This document shows, piece by piece, positions 54,625 to 64,000 of a DNA stretch of 64,000 nucleotides. Origin of the DNA: Anaerovibrio slackiae (GTDB taxonomy: Bacteria > Bacillota > Negativicutes > Selenomonadales > Selenomonadaceae); contig NZ_VUNR01000007.1 of NCBI RefSeq assembly GCF_009695585.1, forward strand, positions 1-64,000. The letters run 5' to 3'. The position numbers and the translations under genes were made by a program. Under the pieces are notes generated by a model that had not been told where the DNA came from, did no database searches, and saw only the letters and a list, made by a program, of their open reading frames with translations. Numbering within the stretch: the first letter of the stretch is position 1; every line of letters begins with the position of its first letter.

Positions 54625-56212
54625 GGAATTTTTGCTCAACAGCCAGAACCAGGTAGTCTGCAAGGTGGTGCGGGAGGTATTGAACCTCTTTAAAATGGAG
54701 CTGCCGGTGCCAGTGGAAAAGCTGCCCTACAGAAAGAGTCCTGAGAAGCAGGCGGAGCTTATTAGTAATGCCGCCTATGATATTTTGGAGCTGAAAATCG
54801 AGAATTTTACGGAGAGCGTGCCGGGGGAGACTACCTCGTCCCTGACGGAGCGGCCGGGGGAGCTGCCTGTGGTACGGACTATGGTGCATTATATTGCCGC
54901 TGACGGCAGCAGCCATGGCATGGAGCGCACCGATAGGGGCAGGGGCAGCGAGCGGTTTGAGGCAGGGAAGCACCGGCTGATTAAGCTGAACCTTTATCAC
55001 CTGCTGCGGCAGGAGTTTGGCTTTCCTGAGGCTCCCTGGGGCATTCTGCACGGGGTGCGGCCCACGAAGATTGTCCACCGGCTTTTGAATGACGGCCTGG
55101 GCCGTGATGAGGTGGTGGAAAGGCTTAGGACGGACTATGCTGCAAGCTGGGAAAAGGCAACGGTCATTACGGATATGGCCATCCGCCAGCGGCCTTTTTT
55201 GGCAAAATCGGACAGGCAGACTGTCAGCATCTATGTGGGCATCCCTTTCTGCCTGACCAGGTGCCTGTACTGTTCCTTTCCTGCCCACATCCTGCCGGGG
55301 AAGAAGGGCATAGAGCGTTTTATGGCAGCCTTCCGCAAGGATTTGCTGGCAGCAAGGGATTTGGTGCAGGCTTACGGCTTCAAGGTGCAGTCCGTCTATG
55401 TGGGAGGCGGTACTCCTACCAGCCTGCCGGATGACTATTTCTCCGAAATGCTGCAGCTGGTGAAGGAAAGCTTCTGCTGTGAGCATACGGTGGAGTTTAC
55501 GGTGGAGGCAGGGCGGCCGGACAGTATGTCAGAGGTGAAGCTGGCTGCCATGCAGCAGTGCGGTGTCACCCGTGTCAGCTGCAATCCCCAGACCATGCAG
55601 CAGCGCACCTTGAAGCGCATCGGCAGGAACCACACGGTGGAGTCGGTGTCCGAGATGTTCCACAGCCTTCGCCGGGCAGGGATTCCGGAAATCAACATGG
55701 ATTTGATTATCGGCCTGCCGGGAGAAGGGGTGGAGGATGTCAGGGATACCATGGAGCAGATTACTGCCCTGGCACCTGACGATATCACCCTCCATTCCCT
55801 GGCACTGAAGCGGGGTTCCAGGCTGAAGATGAACCTGGCTGACTATGAGCTGCCCGAGGACGATACCTGCCGGGAGATGTTTGCGGTGGCCATGGATTAT
55901 GTGACGAAGTCCGGGCTGAAGCCATACTATCTCTACCGTCAGGGCTATATGAGCGGCCAGATGGAAAACGTGGGCTGCAGCCGTGACGGGGCGGAGAGCA
56001 TGTACAATATCCAGATTATGGAGGAACAGCAGACAATTCTTGGCATTGGCGGTGCTGCCACCACCAAGGTGGTGGATTTTCGGGAGAACCGCCTGAAATC
56101 TGTCTTTAATGCCAAGGATCTGGTGACCTATGAACGGGATATTGACGTATATATCGAAAAGCGCAGGGCACTGCTGGAGGAAATCTACGGCAAGCCGCAG
56201 CCAGAAATATAG
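54614..56212 (+). CDS. hemZ: radical-SAM coproporphyrinogen dehydrogenase HemZ
   Basis: About 532 aa. The radical-SAM cluster motif is CLTRCLYCSF, preceded by IYVGIPF and followed by VYVGGGTPTSL, the HemN/HemZ pattern. A 200-residue N-terminal extension (ILHGVRPTKIVHRLL) is typical of HemZ. It acts in oxygen-independent heme synthesis. The start is unclear: TTG 54614 is my choice; the frame is open further up inside fur. The overlap suggests co-expression with fur, which fits an iron link. Confidence 0.85.
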   Translation: MRIKEFLLNSQNQVVCKVVREVLNLFKMELPVPVEKLPYRKSPEKQAELISNAAYDILELKIENFTESVPGETTSSLTERPGELPVVRTMVHYIAADGSSHGMERTDRGRGSERFEAGKHRLIKLNLYHLLRQEFGFPEAPWGILHGVRPTKIVHRLLNDGLGRDEVVERLRTDYAASWEKATVITDMAIRQRPFLAKSDRQTVSIYVGIPFCLTRCLYCSFPAHILPGKKGIERFMAAFRKDLLAARDLVQAYGFKVQSVYVGGGTPTSLPDDYFSEMLQLVKESFCCEHTVEFTVEAGRPDSMSEVKLAAMQQCGVTRVSCNPQTMQQRTLKRIGRNHTVESVSEMFHSLRRAGIPEINMDLIIGLPGEGVEDVRDTMEQITALAPDDITLHSLALKRGSRLKMNLADYELPEDDTCREMFAVAMDYVTKSGLKPYYLYRQGYMSGQMENVGCSRDGAESMYNIQIMEEQQTILGIGGAATTKVVDFRENRLKSVFNAKDLVTYERDIDVYIEKRRALLEEIYGKPQPEI

Positions 56213-56252
56213 TGATTAATTGTAATTTTGACATACAGGAGGATAAAGAGGA

Positions 56253-57506
56253 ATGTTGACAAATGCACCTCGTGGAACAAAGGATATACTGCCTGACTCA
56301 GTAGGCGATTGGAATTATGTGGAGGGGGAAATCCGTGAGCTGTGCCGCCGCTTTGGCTACAGCGAAATCAGGACCCCGATTTTTGAGCATACGGAGCTTT
56401 TCCAGCGGGGCATCGGCGAGGGCACAGATGTGGTGGACAAGGAAATGTACACCTTTACCGACCGGGGGGACAGGAGCATTACCCTGCGGCCTGAGAATAC
56501 GGCTTCCGCTGTCCGTGCCTATCTGCAGAACAAGCTTTATGCGGAGTCCAATTTGGTGAAGCTGTTCTACATCGGTTCCATGTTCCGCTATGACCGCCCG
56601 CAGGCAGGACGCATGCGTGAGTTCCATCAGTTTGGCGTGGAGGCACTGGGGGAGGCCAATCCTGCCGTTGATGCAGAGGTAATCCTGCTGGCCATGAGCC
56701 TGCTGGAAGGGCTGGGGCTGAAGGACCTGGAGCTTTCCATCAATTCCGTGGGCTGCCCGAAGTGCCGCAGCAAATACCGCACCATGCTGCAGGATTTCTT
56801 CCGGGACAAGCTGGATGATTTGTGCGAGGACTGCCGCAGCCGCTTTGACAGAAGCCCTCTGCGCATCCTGGACTGCAAGAAGGACAGTGACAAACCATAC
56901 ATGGCAGATGCACCGAAGATTACCGACTGCCTCTGCGATGAGTGCAGTGACCATTTTGCAAAGCTCAAGGAGCACCTTGCCAATGCCGGTATCAGCTTCC
57001 AGCATGACCCTAGGCTGGTGCGTGGCCTGGACTACTACACCAAGACCGCCTTTGAAATCAAGTATCCGCCGCTGGGGGCTCAGAGTGCCGTGGCCGGTGG
57101 CGGCCGCTATGACGGGCTGATTGAGGAAATGGGCGGCAGTCCTACCCCGGCCGTGGGTTTTGCCACAGGTTTGGAGCGGCTCCTTCTGGCGTTGGAGAGC
57201 CAGAACCTGCTGCCGGAGAAGAACCGCAGCGTGGATGCCTATGTGGTGGCACTGGGTGAGGCTGCCCAGTCCGAGGGATTCAAGCTCTTGAACAACCTGC
57301 GCAAGGCTGGCCTGTCTGCGGCGATGGATTTTGCCGGCCGCAGCATGAAGGCTCAGATGAAGCAGGCCAACAAGCTGGGGGCACGTTATGCCCTTATCCT
57401 TGGTGATGACGAGATTGTCGAGGGAGTGGTAATGCTCCGCAGCATGTCTGACAGCCAGCAGGAAAAGGTAGCCCTTGCCGAGGTAATAGGGAAAATTAAG
57501 GCGTAA
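56253..57506 (+). CDS. hisS: histidyl-tRNA synthetase
   Basis: 417 aa class II synthetase. Motif 2 is FRYDRPQAGRMREFHQFGVE; the histidine-specific segments are RGLDYYTKTAFE and GGRYDGLIEEMGG. An insertion with four Cys pairs (CPKC, CEDC, CLCDEC) in the centre looks like a zinc site and is common in anaerobic Firmicutes. The C-terminal anticodon-binding domain is complete. GGAGGATAAAGAGG precedes the ATG. No T-box leader is seen in the 40 bp before it. Confidence 0.95.
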   Translation: MLTNAPRGTKDILPDSVGDWNYVEGEIRELCRRFGYSEIRTPIFEHTELFQRGIGEGTDVVDKEMYTFTDRGDRSITLRPENTASAVRAYLQNKLYAESNLVKLFYIGSMFRYDRPQAGRMREFHQFGVEALGEANPAVDAEVILLAMSLLEGLGLKDLELSINSVGCPKCRSKYRTMLQDFFRDKLDDLCEDCRSRFDRSPLRILDCKKDSDKPYMADAPKITDCLCDECSDHFAKLKEHLANAGISFQHDPRLVRGLDYYTKTAFEIKYPPLGAQSAVAGGGRYDGLIEEMGGSPTPAVGFATGLERLLLALESQNLLPEKNRSVDAYVVALGEAAQSEGFKLLNNLRKAGLSAAMDFAGRSMKAQMKQANKLGARYALILGDDEIVEGVVMLRSMSDSQQEKVALAEVIGKIKA

Positions 57507-57521
57507 CATTTTGCAAAATCA

Positions 57522-57550
57522 TTGTCAGTTTTTGGCGAGTTTGCTATAAT
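57522..57550 (+). promoter_or_regulatory. promoter of aspS
   Basis: TTGTCA (57522-57527), 17-bp spacer and TATAAT (57545-57550) lie 65 bp before aspS, so aspS need not depend on hisS. Confidence 0.6.
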
Positions 57551-57615
57551 GATGGTTGCGAAAAAAATATTCGATTATTAGACGATAATTAGATTTTATG
57601 AGGTGAAAGGTTTAG

Positions 57616-59421
57616 ATGGATACTTTAGAAGGTTTGAAGCGTTCCCATCACTGCGGTGAGCTGCGTGCTGACCATGTAGGCAGTGAGGTTGTCCTTTGCG
57701 GCTGGGTTTCCCGCCGCCGTGACCATGGCGGACTGATTTTTGTTGACCTGCGTGACCGCTCCGGTCTGGTGCAGGTGGTAATTGACGAGGCTGCCATCGG
57801 CGAGGAGGCATTCCACAAGGCTGAGACTATCCGCAACGAGTTCGTTGTGGCTGTCCGGGGCAGCGTGCGCGCCCGTTCCCAGGAAACCGTAAATCCTAAC
57901 ATGGCTACCGGCATGATAGAGGTGGTAGTAGAGGAGCTGCGCATCCTTAACAAGGCAAAGACTCCTCCGTTCTACATCCAGGATGGCATCGAGGTGGATG
58001 AGATGCTGCGCCTGAAGTACCGCTATCTTGATTTGCGCCGCCCTGAGATGCAGAAGAATCTCATGCTGCGCCATCGCGTTACCAAGATTATGCGTGATTA
58101 CTTTGACAGGAACGGCTTCCTGGAGATTGAGACTCCTATGCTCTGCAAGTCCACCCCTGAGGGTGCCCGTGACTTCCTGGTGCCTAGCCGCCTGAATCCT
58201 GGGGAGTTCTACGCATTGCCGCAGTCTCCGCAGATTTACAAGCAGATTCTGATGCTCTCCGGCATGGAGAAGTATTTCCAGATTGTCCGCTGCTTCCGCG
58301 ATGAGGATTTGCGTGCTGACCGCCAGCCTGAGTTTACCCAGCTGGATATTGAGATGTCCTTCATCGACCAGGAGACCATCCTGACCATGATGGAAGGCAT
58401 GATGGGTGAGATTTTTGATAAGGCCCTGGACAGGAAAATCCCTGAGAAGTTCCTGCGCATGACCTGGGACGAGGCCATGGAGCGTTACGGCTCTGACAAG
58501 CCTGACCTGCGCTTTGGCATGGAGCTGATGGATATTTCCGAGCATGTACAGGGTTCTGACTTCAAGGTGTTCAAGTCCGTGCTGGAAAATGGCGGACAGG
58601 TAAAGGTTATCAATGTTGAGGGTTATGCCAATATTCCGCGCCGCGAGCTGGACGGCCTGGTACAGTATGTACAGGGGTACGGTGCCAAGGGGCTGGCATG
58701 GATTCAGTACACCGAGGAAGGCATCAAGTCTCCGTTCAAGAAGTTCTACTCTGATGAGACCTTTGAGAACATCAAGCAGGCAACCGGTGCCAAGACCGGC
58801 GATTTGCTGCTGGTTATTGCTGATAAGCCGCTGGTTGTAGCTCAGGCCCTGGGCGAGTTGCGCCTGGAGATGGCACGCCGCCGCGGCTTGATTGACCCGG
58901 ACAAGCTCAGCTTCCTGTGGGTTGTTGACTTCCCTATGTTCGAGTACAGCGAGGAAGACAAGCGCTGGAAGGCTATGCATCATCCGTTTACCGCGCCTCG
59001 TGACGAGGATGTGCAGTATCTTATCTCCGACCCTGGCCGTGTCAAGGCTATTGCCTACGATATGGTTCTCAACGGCGTGGAGATTGGCGGCGGTTCCCTG
59101 CGTATCTATCAGAACGATATTCAGGAGAAGGTATTTGAGGCTATCGGCCTGACTGCCGAGGCTGCTCACAGCAAGTTCGGCTTTATGCTGGATGCCTTCA
59201 AGTACGGTGCTCCGCCTCATGGGGGCTTGGCCTTCGGCCTTGACCGCCTGATTATGCTGATGGCCAAGAGGAAGTCCATCCGCGACGTTATCGCCTTCCC
59301 GAAGACCCAGAGTGCTTCCGATGTTATGTCCCAGGCACCTTCCGAGGTGGATGAGAAGCAGCTGAAGGAGCTGTCCATCCGTACTCATGTGAAGAAGAAG
59401 GTCAAGGAAGATAAGGAATAA
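57616..59421 (+). CDS. aspS: aspartyl-tRNA synthetase (bacterial type)
   Basis: 601 aa. N-terminal OB fold (LCGWVSRRRDHGGLIFVDLRDRSG), class II motif 2 region (FRDEDLRADRQPEFTQLD), the GAD insertion domain, and motif 3 (GLAFGLDRLIMLM). Length fits the bacterial form. hisS-aspS order is common in Firmicutes. Whether it also charges tRNA-Asn cannot be told here. A strong terminator follows. Confidence 0.96.
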   Translation: MDTLEGLKRSHHCGELRADHVGSEVVLCGWVSRRRDHGGLIFVDLRDRSGLVQVVIDEAAIGEEAFHKAETIRNEFVVAVRGSVRARSQETVNPNMATGMIEVVVEELRILNKAKTPPFYIQDGIEVDEMLRLKYRYLDLRRPEMQKNLMLRHRVTKIMRDYFDRNGFLEIETPMLCKSTPEGARDFLVPSRLNPGEFYALPQSPQIYKQILMLSGMEKYFQIVRCFRDEDLRADRQPEFTQLDIEMSFIDQETILTMMEGMMGEIFDKALDRKIPEKFLRMTWDEAMERYGSDKPDLRFGMELMDISEHVQGSDFKVFKSVLENGGQVKVINVEGYANIPRRELDGLVQYVQGYGAKGLAWIQYTEEGIKSPFKKFYSDETFENIKQATGAKTGDLLLVIADKPLVVAQALGELRLEMARRRGLIDPDKLSFLWVVDFPMFEYSEEDKRWKAMHHPFTAPRDEDVQYLISDPGRVKAIAYDMVLNGVEIGGGSLRIYQNDIQEKVFEAIGLTAEAAHSKFGFMLDAFKYGAPPHGGLAFGLDRLIMLMAKRKSIRDVIAFPKTQSASDVMSQAPSEVDEKQLKELSIRTHVKKKVKEDKE

Positions 59422-59432
59422 GCTATAGAATA

Positions 59433-59473
59433 ATACCCTGCCGGAATTTTGTGTTCCGGCAGGGTATTTTTTT
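59433..59473 (+). terminator. terminator after aspS
   Basis: ATACCCTGCCGGAA (59433-59446) pairs perfectly with TTCCGGCAGGGTAT (59454-59467), then TTTTTT. Confidence 0.9.
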
Positions 59474-59546
59474 GTAAATGCCTAGTGCAGAAGTCGTATT
59501 TATGATATAATCACATGTAATTATTTTGCTGAAAAGGATTGATTGC

Positions 59547-60614
59547 ATGGATGCTCATACTTCCGTAGTCAGTATCACCTGTCTCCTGATGCTGACTATG
59601 CTGGTTCAGACATATACATCTGACTCGATTGACGGACGGCTGCGCAGGGCGTTTCTCCACGGCTTTGCTATCATACTGTTCTGCGCTGTGCTGGACTGGA
59701 CACGGGTGGAGCTGAATGGCTCCCAGCTGGTGCCTGTATGGCTGCACGGTGCCGTTGTCAGCCTGGAATATACCCTGGCACCGGTGGTGGTGCTATTTTT
59801 GATTGGCGTGATGGGTGCCATTGAGCGCAACAGCTTTTTGGTGCCGCTGCTGGCCTTCAACGGCCTTTTGCAGTTTACCAGCGGCTTTACGGAGTGGATT
59901 TTTTATATTGACGCTGCCAACAACTTCGTCCGGGGCGAATGGTTCCGGGTGTATGTGCTGATTTATTCCATAGGTATTTTCGTCATGTACCGGGAGGTGT
60001 ACAGGTGCAGCTGGATATACCAGAATAGGAACGGCTGGATGCTGTTTATGAGTATTCTGTCCCTGACCATCGGGGTGGGGGAGAATGAGTTCGGAGGCGA
60101 GTGCCACACCACCTTCCTTGCGGTGTCCATAGCTGCTACCATGTTTTATGTGTACTTTATGGATATCGGCATCCAGACGGATCCTATGACGAAGCTTTTG
60201 AACCGCCGCTGCTATGACAGCCATCTGAAAAAGATTGACTACCCTACGGCTGTGGTCATGTTTGATGTGGACAAGTTCAAGTACATCAATGATACCTATG
60301 GCCATGAAAAGGGTGATATCGTGCTGCAGCACGTAGCAATCTGCCTGCGGAGAACCTTCGGCAGGCTGGGCTATCTCTATCGGCTGGGGGGTGACGAGTT
60401 CTGCCTGATTTTGCGCAAGGGGTATCTGGACAAGGTGGACTTCGGGCTGCTGCGCCGCGCCCTGGACAGGCATCTGGAGATGTACAGGCGGCATGAGCCC
60501 CTGATGCCTGCCGTGTCCATGGGGCATGCCATATATGACGGCGGCCTGTCCGTGCAGAATGTGGTGAAGCAGGCTGACCAGCAGATGTATGCTGACAAGA
60601 AGGGCAGAAGCTGA
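59547..60614 (+). CDS. membrane diguanylate cyclase (GGDEF)
   Basis: 355 aa. About seven hydrophobic segments fill residues 5-205, then a GGDEF domain: DPMTKLLNRRCYD, MFDVDKFKYINDTYGHEKGD and RLGGDEFCLIL. The signature is intact, so it should make cyclic di-GMP from two GTP. The RxxD inhibitory site five residues before GGDEF is not present. The membrane part is not a known sensor to me. With the chemoreceptor nearby, it fits a motile lifestyle. Confidence 0.88.
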   Translation: MDAHTSVVSITCLLMLTMLVQTYTSDSIDGRLRRAFLHGFAIILFCAVLDWTRVELNGSQLVPVWLHGAVVSLEYTLAPVVVLFLIGVMGAIERNSFLVPLLAFNGLLQFTSGFTEWIFYIDAANNFVRGEWFRVYVLIYSIGIFVMYREVYRCSWIYQNRNGWMLFMSILSLTIGVGENEFGGECHTTFLAVSIAATMFYVYFMDIGIQTDPMTKLLNRRCYDSHLKKIDYPTAVVMFDVDKFKYINDTYGHEKGDIVLQHVAICLRRTFGRLGYLYRLGGDEFCLILRKGYLDKVDFGLLRRALDRHLEMYRRHEPLMPAVSMGHAIYDGGLSVQNVVKQADQQMYADKKGRS

Positions 60615-60635
60615 TTTTGAAATCTTCTCCATGCC

Positions 60636-60679
60636 TTATATATCTATATATAAATATATATTTATATATAGATATATAA
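60636..60679. other. 44-bp perfect AT-rich palindrome
   Basis: The 22-bp arms 60636-60657 and 60658-60679 are exact complements with no spacer; almost all bases are A or T (core TATATAAATA/TATTTATATA). It lies between the cyclase gene and ssb. No GC core and no T tract make it a poor terminator. Confidence 0.75.
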
Positions 60680-60836
60680 CGAATATTTTTTCGATTTTTT
60701 AGCAAAAAAGCTGGCAATGAAGCTGATTTTTTGGTATGATAGGTACAGAAATTTTGTTGAGGCGACGGCAGCTGCCTGACGTAGTGCAGGCGGGGCTGCC
60801 GGGCTGTATTTGTATTTTGATTGGGGGATTGAGCAA

Positions 60837-61292
60837 ATGAACAAGGTTATTTTGAAGGGGCGCCTGGCCCGTGATGTAGATTTGCGTACCACGCCAAGCG
60901 GCAAATCCGTGGCTCAGGCTACTATTGCGGTGGATCGCTGGGGCAAGGACCAGCCGGCGGATTTCATTCCGCTGGTTATCTGGGGACAGCAGGCAGAGAC
61001 TTTTGCCAGGTATCTCTACAAGGGCCGTGAGGTGCTGGTAGAGGGGCGCATGCAGGTGCGCAGCTATGATGACAAGACCGGCGCCAAGCGTTATGTGACA
61101 GAGGTCATTGTGGAGAACTTTGAGTTCTGCGGCAGCAAGAACGATGCAGGCAATGCTCCGGCGGCTGGCGGCTTCGACGGTGGCAGCGGCTTCGGTGCGC
61201 CTGCCGGTGGCAGCGGGGCACCTGCTGGCGGTTCCGCCTTTGGCACCAGCGAGGGCTTTGGCCAGCCGGTAGATGGGGATATTCCTTTCTGA
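60837..61292 (+). CDS. ssb: single-stranded-DNA-binding protein
   Basis: 151 aa. OB fold (NKVILKGRLARDVDLRTTPSG, VWGQQAE-like VIWGQQAETFARYLYKGREVLVEGRMQ), a Gly/Ala-rich linker and the acidic tip DGDIPF that recruits partner proteins. GGGGGATTGAG precedes ATG 60837. It stands alone, not between rpsF and rpsR, so it may be a second ssb of the genome. Confidence 0.93.
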   Translation: MNKVILKGRLARDVDLRTTPSGKSVAQATIAVDRWGKDQPADFIPLVIWGQQAETFARYLYKGREVLVEGRMQVRSYDDKTGAKRYVTEVIVENFEFCGSKNDAGNAPAAGGFDGGSGFGAPAGGSGAPAGGSAFGTSEGFGQPVDGDIPF

Positions 61293-61334
61293 TGGCCTGA
61301 TGGTGTGATTCCAAGCTGCGTTGACAGGTATTTT

Positions 61335-61382
61335 ACTGCTGATGGATAAGCATTCGGTTTATTCATCAGCAGTTTTTTTTTT
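61335..61382 (+). terminator. terminator after ssb
   Basis: ACTGCTGATG (61335-61344) pairs with CATCAGCAGT (61364-61373), followed by about nine T. The remaining 200 bp to the next gene show nothing I can name. Confidence 0.85.
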
Positions 61383-61579
61383 GTAAGGCAAGTAGTTTTT
61401 TGTAAGAAATCTGCAAATTTTTTCTAAAATTTTCTTTTCCTGGCAGGATTATTCTGACGGGCAGCGAAATATACCCTATAAGGATTTGACGGGAAAAGGG
61501 TGTGGCGGCCTGGCTGGATTTTGAGGATATGGCATAGATAGCGCTGCTGCTGGAAAAATTTTATTCGGAGGGATATATA

Positions 61580-63535
61580 ATGGGCAATCTGATTTTTAGG
61601 GGAAAATCGTTGCGGGCAAAAATCTCCATGGTAATCATGGGATGCATACTTTTTGCTGTGCTGCTGGTGGGAGGCATTTCGATTTATTACTCACTGGAGG
61701 CCTCGGAGGAAAATGCCAGGAAGGAAATCCTGCTGGCCAGCCAGATGAGGGCAGGGGAGCTGGAAAAGACACTGGCATGCATAGAGACCGGGGTGAATAC
61801 CCTGGCAGCTGCCGCCAATGACGAGGTAAAGGACATAGGCCGCTTCAAGACGGACAAGAACTATGTGGAGCTGTGCGCGGCAAATCTTAGGCAGGTGGGG
61901 CTGAACTGCGGCAGGAACGTGGATGGAGCCATGTCCTACTATGTGCGCTTTAATCCTGACTACAGCTATCCTACATCAGGGCTTTTTGGCGTCAGGAACA
62001 GCCAGAATGAGCCATTTCAGGTGGTGCCCTGCACGGACATCAGCATGTATGACAAGAACGATATGGAGCATGTAGGCTGGTACTATATCCCTGTCAACCG
62101 GGGCAAGCCTACCTGGATGAATCCTTATATGAACGCCAATATCAACGTGTACATGATTTCCTATGTGGTGCCTTTGTTCCTGCCTGATGGAACCTCCGCA
62201 GGCATAGCAGGCATGGATGTGGATTTTACCGGCATTCAGCAGCAGATAGCCGGGGTGAAGCTATATGAGACGGGCTATGCCATGCTGGTGAACAGCGAGA
62301 ATCAGATTCTTGCCGGATGGGAAGGGGACAAGACTGCTGACCTGAAGTCTGTCAGCCAGGAGCTGAATGCCTATGTGGGCAGTGAAAATCCTCAGGGCAT
62401 TATTGTTTACAGCCGTGATGGGGAAGACTATGTGGCAGGGTACTCGGTGCTGGCCAACGGCATGAAGTATGTGGTTACCGTGCCAAAGGCGGAGGTGGAC
62501 AGTGCCTCCCGCTTCCTGGTGCTGATGATCGGCATCGGCATGCTGCTGACGCTCCTTGCCGGGGCGGCCTGCGGCAGTATCCTCAGTGGACGGCTCCTGA
62601 AGCCATTGTCAGAGCTGCAGGCAGGAGCCAGGCGCATAGCAGGGGGTGATTTATCCGTGTCCTTGCAGGCTGACAGCCAGGATGAGATAGGTGCTGTGGC
62701 TGGTGCCTTTAACGATATGTCGGCACAGCTCAATGACCTGCTGAGAAAGATTTCCACAGCTTCCCAGCAGGTGGCTAGCGGCTCCCGGAACATTGCCGAC
62801 TCCGGCAACACCCTGGCGGATGGTGCGGCACGGCAGGCATCCTCGGTGGAGGAGCTTTCCGCCTCCATTGCGGAAATCAATGCCCAGATTGGCACCATGG
62901 CCGGCAATGCCGGCTGTGCTGCCGGGGTAACTGCGGAGGTCAGGAACAATTCCCAGCAGGGCAATGAAAAGATGGCGCAGATGGTGGCAGCCATGGAGAA
63001 CATTGAGACCTCCTCCAAGGATATCTCCAAGATTATCAAGACCATTGACGAGATAGCCTTCCAGACCAATATCCTCTCCCTGAATGCGGCAGTAGAGGCT
63101 GCCAGGGCAGGCCAGCACGGCAAGGGCTTTGCAGTGGTGGCGGAGGAAGTGCGCAATCTGGCAGGACGTTCCGCCAAGGCGGCACGGGAAACCACGGAGA
63201 TTATTGAGGAATCCCTGCACCGGGTGGAGGCAGGCACCAGGCTGGCCAACGAGACGGCAGCCGCCCTGCAGACCATCAATCAGGAGATTGACCAGGTGGC
63301 AGGGCTGGTGCAGGAGATAGCTGAGTCCTCAGAGCGCCAGCAGAGAGCCATGGATATGCTTGATAAGGGCGTGAAGCAGGTTGCCAATGTGGTGCAGGCA
63401 AATTCTGCCACGGCGGAGGAAAGCGCTTCTGCCAGCCAGCAGCTCAGCGCCCAGGCAGAGCTTTTGCAGGAGTCGGTAAAGGGCTTCCGCCTGCGCAGCT
63501 GTACAGCAGATGCGATGCTTGCCAGCGTTAAGTAA
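61580..63535 (+). CDS. methyl-accepting chemotaxis protein with dCache sensor
   Basis: 651 aa. Membrane helix 1 (about 14-37), a periplasmic double-Cache domain ([18 protein letters not shown] and GIAGMDVDF are its marks), helix 2 (about 310-335), HAMP ([20 protein letters not shown]), then the signalling coiled coil with the conserved tip [23 protein letters not shown]. It senses a small ligand outside and signals to CheA. The ligand is unknown; this Cache type lacks an obvious amino-acid RxWY motif. GGAGG precedes the ATG. Confidence 0.93.
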   Translation: MGNLIFRGKSLRAKISMVIMGCILFAVLLVGGISIYYSLEASEENARKEILLASQMRAGELEKTLACIETGVNTLAAAANDEVKDIGRFKTDKNYVELCAANLRQVGLNCGRNVDGAMSYYVRFNPDYSYPTSGLFGVRNSQNEPFQVVPCTDISMYDKNDMEHVGWYYIPVNRGKPTWMNPYMNANINVYMISYVVPLFLPDGTSAGIAGMDVDFTGIQQQIAGVKLYETGYAMLVNSENQILAGWEGDKTADLKSVSQELNAYVGSENPQGIIVYSRDGEDYVAGYSVLANGMKYVVTVPKAEVDSASRFLVLMIGIGMLLTLLAGAACGSILSGRLLKPLSELQAGARRIAGGDLSVSLQADSQDEIGAVAGAFNDMSAQLNDLLRKISTASQQVASGSRNIADSGNTLADGAARQASSVEELSASIAEINAQIGTMAGNAGCAAGVTAEVRNNSQQGNEKMAQMVAAMENIETSSKDISKIIKTIDEIAFQTNILSLNAAVEAARAGQHGKGFAVVAEEVRNLAGRSAKAARETTEIIEESLHRVEAGTRLANETAAALQTINQEIDQVAGLVQEIAESSERQQRAMDMLDKGVKQVANVVQANSATAEESASASQQLSAQAELLQESVKGFRLRSCTADAMLASVK

Positions 63536-63576
63536 TATATTGGATATATTGGCATTATAAATAAAATTTAAGATTT

Positions 63577-63630
63577 AATCCCAACTGCGATATTGATATT
63601 TATCATTTCTGAGCAGTTGGGATTTTATTT
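63577..63630 (+). terminator. terminator after the chemoreceptor gene
   Basis: AATCCCAACTGC (63577-63588) pairs with GCAGTTGGGATT (63613-63624), then TTATTTTT. Confidence 0.85.
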
Positions 63631-63728
63631 TTGCGCTGATTGTGGTATACTTTATATATATCATGTATTGTGACTTTAGAACTAGCTGAATTTGTCTTTA
63701 ATTAGGCTGTTAATTAGGAGTGATGATG

Positions 63729-64000
63729 ATGGGAAAGGCTTTAGTTGCATATTTTTCTGTAGGGCAGGAGACTGCCAAGGTTGCGAAGATGGTGGCAGGC
63801 GTGGAGCATGCCGATTTGTTTGAGATTGTGCCGTCAGTGCCTTATAAGCCGGGGGATATGGAGTGGCTCAGCAAGACATCCCGCGTGACCATTGAGCAGA
63901 AGGACTATTTCTGCCGCCCGAAAATGGCGGTGCCACTTGCTAACGCTGGTGATTATGATACGATATTTTTCGGTTTTCCTATCTGGATGTTTGATGCACC
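63729..64000 (+). CDS. flavodoxin-like protein, cut by window end
   Basis: The first 90 residues are visible: KALVAYFSVGQETAKVAKMVAG is the FMN phosphate loop of the flavodoxin fold, followed by LFEIVPSVPYKPGDMEW, and DTIFFGFPIWMFDA, the second FMN loop. Three ATG codons in a row (63723, 63726, 63729) follow AGGAG (63716-63720); the last has the best spacing. It could be an NAD(P)H-dependent oxidoreductase or a flavodoxin of the YwqN/BF3873 type. Confidence 0.85.
   Translation, partial: MGKALVAYFSVGQETAKVAKMVAGVEHADLFEIVPSVPYKPGDMEWLSKTSRVTIEQKDYFCRPKMAVPLANAGDYDTIFFGFPIWMFDA

Noticed and set aside
56213-57615. T-box riboswitch before hisS or aspS
   Set aside because: The spacers before the genes are about 40 and 109 bp, too short for a T-box, and no T-box core sequence or terminator/antiterminator pair is visible.

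Overview
The window looks like a chromosomal segment of an anaerobic, flagellated, diderm Firmicute, most likely a Negativicute near Selenomonas, Anaerovibrio or Mitsuokella. This is an inference from gene content, not a database match. The evidence is the Firmicutes gene order rpmG-secE-nusG-rplK-rplA-rplJ-rplL-rpoB-rpoC, an rbgA-rnhB-ylqG-ylqH-yraN cluster, the radical-SAM HemZ, a complete dTDP-rhamnose set, a chemoreceptor and diguanylate cyclase, and frequent TTG and GTG starts. Base composition is close to 50% GC in the genes, with AT-rich spacers.

Layout. 1-4.3 kb is an accessory patch. The right end of one TnpB-type element cuts an HxlR-GNAT fusion gene. An ArsR regulator and an ArsP-like permease follow. 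A complete tnpA-less TnpB element then abuts a truncated flavodoxin-like gene and a second, decayed one. 5.3-8.9 kb holds an alpha/beta hydrolase, an orphan AAA ATPase on the minus strand, two Cys-rich mini-proteins and a tandem pair of small membrane proteins. 9.0-9.4 kb has four tRNA genes (Tyr, fMet, Thr, Met). 9.5-21.3 kb is the ribosomal protein and RNA polymerase cluster, with an L10 leader. 21.4-25.9 kb has rfbA-rfbB-rfbC-rfbD and cobI. 26-35 kb carries a PHP phosphatase, tRNA-Pro, pncB, gdhA, a CBS-domain membrane protein and an MFS transporter, among dispersed palindromic repeats. 35-40.4 kb is rbgA-rnhB-ylqG-ylqH-yraN-ubiX. 40.5-50.3 kb has a PC4-like DNA-binding protein, aroE, pheB-hom-thrB, cca, a carbonic anhydrase, ndk, a PduO adenosyltransferase and recJ. 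50.4-64 kb has relA/spoT, an MBL hydrolase, fur, hemZ, hisS, aspS, a diguanylate cyclase, ssb, a chemoreceptor and the start of a flavodoxin gene.

The most unusual structure is a dispersed repeat family of about 390 bp, at 26.4, 34.0 (a double, inverted copy of 884 bp) and 53.5 kb. Each copy starts with the same terminal sequence, encloses a long imperfect hairpin of about 180 nt, and begins at or within a few bases of the stop codon of the gene before it. In one case the repeat supplies the stop codon. Other items worth a look are the TnpB element with its putative guide RNA, a PC4-like protein with a histone-H1-like tail, an acidic RpoB tail, and several short-period tandem repeats just upstream of housekeeping genes.
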